Source: Notospermus geniculatus (taxonomy: Eukaryota > Nemertea > Pilidiophora > Heteronemertea > Lineidae). Taken from it: a stretch of DNA of 64,000 nt. The position numbers and the translations under genes are program-made. The DNA lies in assembly GCA_002633025.1 (NCBI GenBank), contig NMRB01001981.1, forward strand, positions 2,080-66,079, given 5' to 3'. The notes under the pieces were generated by a model, which ran no database searches, was not told where the DNA came from, and worked only from the letters and a program-made list of their open reading frames with translations. Of the stretch, positions 58,712 to 64,000 are shown in pieces; position 1 is the first letter of the stretch; each line of letters starts with the position of its first letter.

Positions 58712-59300
58712 ATTGATTGTTAACTTTTTTAATACAATTAGTTGTGTCACTCTACTGGTTATTGATGAAGTTGAAAAATAAGGGTTTTCACATTCTACCC
58801 TTCTACACAAGATGATGTCACCTCTACCTTTGGGACTTAAAGAGCCAAATCAGTGTCTAAATATGCAAATTAGTAATGATTTATGCAAAATGCTACTGGT
58901 GTAATGTTGATCAGAGGAGAGTTGTGATAGTTCTTGTACGCAGTTGGCTCTTCGATATCTCACGAAATCAACGTAGATGACTCTGAATGAACACCACACG
59001 ACCACCTTTTAAAGGCCGCTGTGGTCACGGTAATTTGAAAATCCATTCAAATGACCAAACCAGCGGCTTATTGTCTTCGACTGCTTCACGACCCTGCACA
59101 ACATTTACAATTTGTTAGTTAGCTGGTAACATGTTGATACTTTTCGACAACACCTGTTCGAAAGTAACGTTAGCACTTCGAAAATATATGTAGTGAGGTA
59201 AAGAAAAAATAACGAGGAAAGTAAACGATGACAATGGCGTTACATTCCATTCATAAATTAACTGTCGTCTTGACTTCACATATATTCGAATTAGGAATAC
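58712..59300 (+). repeat. 589-bp tandem duplication, copy 1 (empty site)
   Basis: Starts ATTGATTGTTAACTTTTTTAA and ends AATTAGGAATAC, where copy 2 begins without a gap. It differs from copy 2 by scattered substitutions and small indels. The target CAATGG occurs once here (59232-59237), uninterrupted. Confidence 0.9.
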
Positions 59301-60014
59301 ATTGATTGTTAACTTTTTTAATACAATTAGTTGTGTCACTCTACTGGTTATTGATGAAGTTGAAAAATAAGGGTTTTCACATTCTACCCTTATGCACAAG
59401 ATGATGTCACCTCTACCTTTGGGACTTAAAGAGCGAAATCAGTGTCTAAATATGCAGATTAGTAATGATTTATGCAAAATGCTACTGGTGTAATGTTGAT
59501 CACAGGAGAGTTGTGAGTTCTTGTACGCAGTTGGCTCTTCGATATCTCACGAAATGAACGTAGACAACTCTGAATGAACACCACGACCACCTTTTTAAAG
59601 GCTGTTGTGGTCACGGTAATTTGAAAATCCATTCAAATGACCAAACCAGCGGCTTTTTGTCTTCGACTGCTTCACGACCCTGCACAACATTTACAATTTG
59701 TTAGTTAGCTGGTAACATGTTGATACTTTTCGACAGCACCTGTTCGAAAGTAACGTTAGCACTTCGAAAATATATGTATATGTAGTGAGGAAAAGAAAAA
59801 ATAACGAGGAAAGTAAACGATGACAATGGCTCATATGAATAAAGACTAGCAAATGCTTTACCTTCAGATTTGTACAGCATAGCCTAGTGCATTTGTATTG
59901 CAAAATTCAAGTAAAAGCATTTACTAGTCTTTATTCATGTGACCCAATGGCGTTACATTCCATTCATAAGTTAACTGTCGTCTTGACTTCACATATAATT
60001 ATTCGAATTAGGAA
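59301..60014 (+). repeat. 589-bp tandem duplication, copy 2 (carries a MITE)
   Basis: Same sequence as 58712-59300 apart from a few per cent differences and a 121-bp insertion at 59830-59950. There is no N at the junction, so it may be a genuine tandem duplication or two haplotypes joined within a contig. Confidence 0.9.
59830..59944. mobile_element. 115-bp MITE with empty site and CAATGG duplication
   Basis: Begins CTCATATGAATAAAGACTAG and ends with the inverse, CTAGTCTTTATTCATGTGACC. Arms of about 34 bp pair inward through AAATGCTTTAC. CAATGG flanks it (59824-59829 and 59945-59950) and occurs once at the empty site in the neighbouring copy (59232-59237). That defines both the element and the 6-bp target duplication. 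The superfamily is not assigned. Confidence 0.9.
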
Positions 60015-61334
60015 CGAACACCTAGAAGTTCACGTTTGGACAAAAGATGAGCCGAAAAAAACGGCAGAGAACCCCCCCCCCCGAAAACGGTCTAGCCCGT
60101 GTTTTTGGATGCATGTCCCTAAAAATTACATACCGACATTACTTTGTCACAAACATCAAACATGTGTCAGACACCCCGTCTGAGAAAAGAGTCTCAAGCA
60201 AAATCAACCTCCACACCAGCTCAGACTTGACTACTTCCGGTCGTCGATCTTCTATTGGATCTGCAAAAGGTGTGTGAGGCAAAATGTAGCGAAATGTAGA
60301 GATGCAGTGCACGTGAAGTACATGCGTCGTACATGTGTTGTGCATCCCACCACACGTTTTCACCCCGTGTACAAACTGAGAGCAATCTGAACAGCGCCCA
60401 CCGCCGCCCCGGGCCCATACTAGCCAGGCCACGGACACACAGCGAAGCCTCTCGTATTTGCCGTCACCGCGTGTCGTGTTTGAGATCCTATTATGAGTTT
60501 ACGGATCAGAGGACAGTGGTCGTCCTAATATGATTACAGATCAATTTTCTATCATCTGCCCTCGGGCTACTCTCCACTCCACCGATATCAGCCAATATCG
60601 CGCTGACCATGGATTAGCCCGCTTAAAAGGTGACTTCGTTAAACAGGAGTCAAGAATCTCGTTATTATTGCACGGATTTTAGCGTTTGTACGGATTCGTT
60701 TCCCTGTTTATCCAAGGCGGTGTTAAACTGAACGTCCGATGTGTCAATCCTCGCACAATCTGATCAACCACAACGTCACGATAAAGGCACGTTTACCGGA
60801 AAGAGTCTCACAAAATGGCATCAAATTGTTGACAATAATTGCGAGAAAACAGTGTTGTTTGCGATATGACCTACTCAGATAATTTGGTTCAGTTTTATCT
60901 GTTTGTAGCTCACGACTGGAAACTGGAAACTTCTTTCACATTAAAGAGAATCAGTCACGGGAGTCAAATGACACTAAGAATAATTTCGTGGCCCACGAAA
61001 TTCACAATATATCTTTCAAAATTATAAATTTTGTATTTTAGCGGATTACATTCCTATATAAGCCTAGATTTGCAGTTGACCGTGTTCTAAATGCTATTCA
61101 AAGGCAGCAAAGCCACAGCAGTTGCGCAAATATGCTCTCAGGAGGCAATAAATTCCCGATGCGAGTGCCGTCATTGATTCAAGATGGCGGTGTTTGATTC
61201 TATATTCACCGACAGACACCTTGACTGGCACGACCACTTCGCTTTCAGTTTCTGCTTATATGGGTAGGGGTAGTATTAGTATTAGGTCTTCAAGAACCTG
61301 CCATAAGGAATTATAAAAAGGGCTTCTGGACATG
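60015..61334. other. Non-coding stretch with a repeat fragment
   Basis: GACTACTTCCGGTCGTCGAT at about 60227 resembles the minus strand near 62080-62106 over roughly 70 bp. A poly-C tract lies near 60071. No gene is supported. Confidence 0.45.
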
Positions 61335-61393
61335 AGATGAGACGAGCGTAGTCGGAGGGCGGAGCGATGTCACAACCCTTGGTAGTCAAGATG
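61335..61393 (-). repeat. Dispersed repeat (CATCTT-GACTACC family), copy 2
   Basis: The minus strand reads CATCTTGACTACCAAGGG, then TTGTGACATCGCTCCGCCC, matching 22971-23026. Its counterpart at 62110-62153 lies in the same orientation about 0.8 kb away. Confidence 0.55.
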
Positions 61394-62109
61394 CATGATC
61401 CTGTATCCGATATCAAAACTGAAATCAAATTGATTAAAAGATTAAAAAATGGTGGAGGGGACGTTTTAAGCATGAACCCTAAACATGCAACCCGTTCTCT
61501 TGTGAGGGGCGAACCACTCGTGGAACGGGCATTAACCTTCCACGTTGTGTTAGATTTCAATCCCACTCTTATGTCCACTGTAAGACATAACGTTCTTGGT
61601 TTGTATTGTGACAAATGAACAATTATTTTTGCATCTTCATCTTCATCGACAGAGCATGAATCCACATTTTTTCTTCCCAATTTGATGTCTTCTGACGTTG
61701 GGCAGAATTACATGCTAAGGTTACACTTTTTGAAAATACCCGTGTTTTTCCAGACCCGTGTGTACGAAAATCCCGGCGAGAGGTCACACTACTACATTGT
61801 AGTTACCTCGCCTGACGACAGTTGCGCTGCATGCATTGACTCTTCGGTCATTTCTGTATTGGCACACATTGTTGGAGGCGCGAAAACGACGTCACTTAAT
61901 GGCTGCGCCATCTGTAGCCGTGCGAAGAACTATAGGGCTGGGTCCACAATTAAATTTTCTGTACACATCCTGTACAGTGTATAAACAGTGTATAAAACAA
62001 TATTCATGTACATGTACATTTGAAAGTGGGGTCGGGAGCAGCATCGAGAACATGGGGTTGGTGCGACATGAGAGCCAAAAGAATATTGACGACCGGAAGT
62101 CGTCAAGCT
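61394..62109. other. Non-coding stretch
   Basis: Short frames only. A TACATG run lies near 62008. Nothing else is recognised. Confidence 0.5.
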
Positions 62110-62153
62110 GGACATGCGCAGGAGGTTGGTCACAACCCTCGGTAGTCAAGATG
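62110..62153 (-). repeat. Dispersed repeat (CATCTT-GACTACC family), copy 3
   Basis: The minus strand reads CATCTTGACTACCGAGGG and TTGTGACC, as in the copies at 22971 and 61335. The adjoining 62075-62106 block resembles 60190-60260. Confidence 0.5.
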
Positions 62154-62589
62154 GTGGACAAACAAAGCAAATTCTAAACAGTACATGTACTTCAGCTTTA
62201 CAGTCGGAGCAGCAGAAAGCGGGTAGAAATCATCATCAGACAGTTCGCCTGTGGATGTAGCGGTTGGACTTCGGAAACCAACAGCAAGAACAGCATGCAA
62301 GCTGACTGGATATGTCATCTTGCTGGGATGACATGTCTATTAAGTGCCGTCAGTCGATATCCCATGGGGAGGGTTATCTCATCGTATCTCCCACCTTCCT
62401 GAACATAAAACGGCCAGGATCTCTTCATGATGTTTGTGACACATGTAAGGCTGGAGGTTCCACATGTTCCGCGAGTGTTCAGCGGTTTGGAAGATGTGAC
62501 AGTCAGTTGTAGCCCGGAGAGACTGCTGATGTCAGCATTATAAACAAAAATATTGCATATTTCTTTGCCATTCCTCTATTCATCCTTTC

Positions 62590-62745
62590 ATCACGGGCCG
62601 CCATCTTGGATATTGACGAAGGCGCGTGCGCATCAACACGGCAGATAATTGTTTTTCTTCAGTATTATATTTTTACGCTTGCATTTTGCCTGCCCGTCGG
62701 TGCGCATGCGCGAATTTCGTCAACAACCAAAATGGCGGCCGATGA
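62590..62745. mobile_element. 156-bp foldback MITE with GGCCGCCAT termini
   Basis: CATCACGGGCCGCCATCTTG pairs with the inverse of AAAATGGCGGCCGATGA. Pairing resumes through TTGACGAA, GCG[C/T]GCGCA and the CGGCAG/CTGCCCG block, leaving an AT-rich loop. The element carries no gene. It resembles in style, but not in sequence, the element at 11444-11618. Confidence 0.75.
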
Positions 62746-62916
62746 CTAGGATTGGCTCATGTCTGGTAGACCTCCACATTTAGATCTGAAGAGATTTTTC
62801 ACCTCAAAAAGCCTGATAAGCAAATTTCGAACGTCAATCTCGCGCAGAGACAGAATCAAAAGTAGCCTAATACCAACACCACCAACAAAACAGTATTGAA
62901 CTGATGGTGAAAGGCA

Positions 62917-62972
62917 AAGATTGAACCCAGGGTAGACAAATCCGAGATTGGCATGCCTTCCTCGACTGCATT
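62917..62972 (-). repeat. tRNA-like SINE fragment (inverted)
   Basis: The minus strand contains TGGGTTCAATC (62929-62919), an acceptable B-box, preceded by a GTCGAGGAAGGCATGCCA stretch that only loosely fits an A-box. It is called from the B-box and layout alone. Confidence 0.3.
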
Positions 62973-64000
62973 TGTGATGTAGAAGCAGCTTGCATATCGG
63001 GGTCACTACATGCTACGGCGTTTGGTACGCCCTGAACTATGGTTTAGCATCATCAGAACCTTTACCGGTTAGCATCCTTTGATTGGCATAAGCTATCTTT
63101 CAGCCACGCATGGATGTACACACATTTACACAGCTTCATGAGCTGTACAATTAAGCAGTAGACTACTGCACGCACGCACCATTGTCGCTCGGGACATTGC
63201 GAGTGATAAAGGGCCAACCAGAGGGTGATAATGTCTGTCGGAATGGCCCCGAAACAATCATGGAAGGTAGCCGATACATAAAGGTCTACGAGTTCCTGAG
63301 GATTTGTTTGAAGCACTAGCCTATTACTGTCGCGGGCAGCGAGGGCCATAAAAACACCAGAAGATCATTACGGCTGGATTGTCTTATTTCCGTCCAGCGG
63401 AGCCGGCTGACAAGCATTGCTGTGTCCATGCTAATTAACAAACAGCACAGGTACGGAACGGGGTTCACCCTGGCTGATGAGTTTTTTTCTTGGACCAAGA
63501 AGAAACAAATGGCATATAGAGCAAACTAGCGCGGCACCTATTCATTAAAGTAATAATTATCGGAAATGGCGGTGGATATTGTTCGTTTCCTTCATCGACT
63601 TTGCCGTAGTTCTTCAGGGAATACTGCGGACATGCGCCTTCGGCGAAGCTGGACCGACATCACGGAGGGCGATTTCCGGCATTCATCCAGCGAAAAATCG
63701 CGTCTCAGATTAGTTCTATGGATGGTCATTAGCGAAAACAAAGCCGCGATGGTCCTCAACTATCTAAATTACTCCACCACCGCCAGCAAAGGTGGAGAGA
63801 CGAGGTCGTCTGCGATATTTGTTAGTTCCCGACTGAACAAACATGGCCACCTCGCCCGGAGAGATGACAAGGGACACACGTCTTGCCCACGGTTTCGCGC
63901 CTTCCGTTCCGTAACGAGGAATTTTGTTCACTTCAAGTGGTGGCGATGATGGCAATTTTATTGAATTCTTCGTCAAAAAACGGATGTCGGCGCGCCCATA
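62973..64000. other. Non-coding stretch, nothing recognised
   Basis: A 127-codon plus-strand frame at 63566-63949 starts in a good ATG context (GAAATGGCGG) but has no recognisable domain. It could be a chance frame in GC-richer DNA. Confidence 0.4.

Noticed and set aside
63566-63949. 127-codon plus-strand frame near the window end
   Set aside because: Good start context but no recognisable motif, splice signal or neighbouring coding evidence.

Overview
The window looks like nuclear DNA from an invertebrate animal in a draft assembly. It has no long open reading frames, no operon-like gene packing and no bacterial start signals. Miniature inverted-repeat elements are dense, there are tRNA-derived SINE pieces, a decayed LINE reverse-transcriptase tail, minisatellites, and assembly gaps written as single N's plus one 265-N run. 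The palindromes TACATGTA and TAGGCCTA recur far more often than an 8-mer should by chance. I associate that habit with marine invertebrates, especially deuterostomes such as sea urchins, hemichordates and amphioxus. I cannot name the species.

No protein-coding gene can be called with confidence. The best coding hints are weak: a possible first exon with a strong start context and a GTAAGT donor at 2778-2882, just downstream of a cluster of kB, CRE and E-box sites; a 191-codon open frame at 49953-50528; a short open frame behind CCAAT and TATA boxes near 40.8 kb; and a hydrophobic open frame ending in a donor-like site at 57660-57782 (minus). The rest reads as intergenic or intronic DNA.

Layout. 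0-6.8 kb: three foldback elements and the kB/CRE cluster. 6.8-8.6, 14.2-17.8, 32.3-34.7 and 35.9-37.2 kb: four pairs of near-identical direct copies, each pair meeting at a gap, most simply read as unmerged overlapping contig ends or two haplotypes. 10.9-12.8 kb: SINE piece, foldback element and a 567-bp element with roughly 115-bp terminal inverted repeats. 18-21 kb: foldback element with a 96-bp tandem duplication, minisatellites, LINE tail and a neighbouring 401-bp element with 7-bp target duplications. 22-31 kb: dispersed repeats and several MITE families. 37-44 kb: a tandem duplication split by a foldback element, then further MITEs. 44-57 kb: CCAAT-bearing dispersed repeats, a roughly 30-bp minisatellite and more MITEs. 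58.7-60.0 kb: a 589-bp tandem duplication in which only the second copy carries a 115-bp MITE with its target duplication.

The main content is therefore a set of short, mostly unnamed non-autonomous transposons, several with clear boundaries, plus assembly artefacts that make the window several kilobases longer than the true locus.
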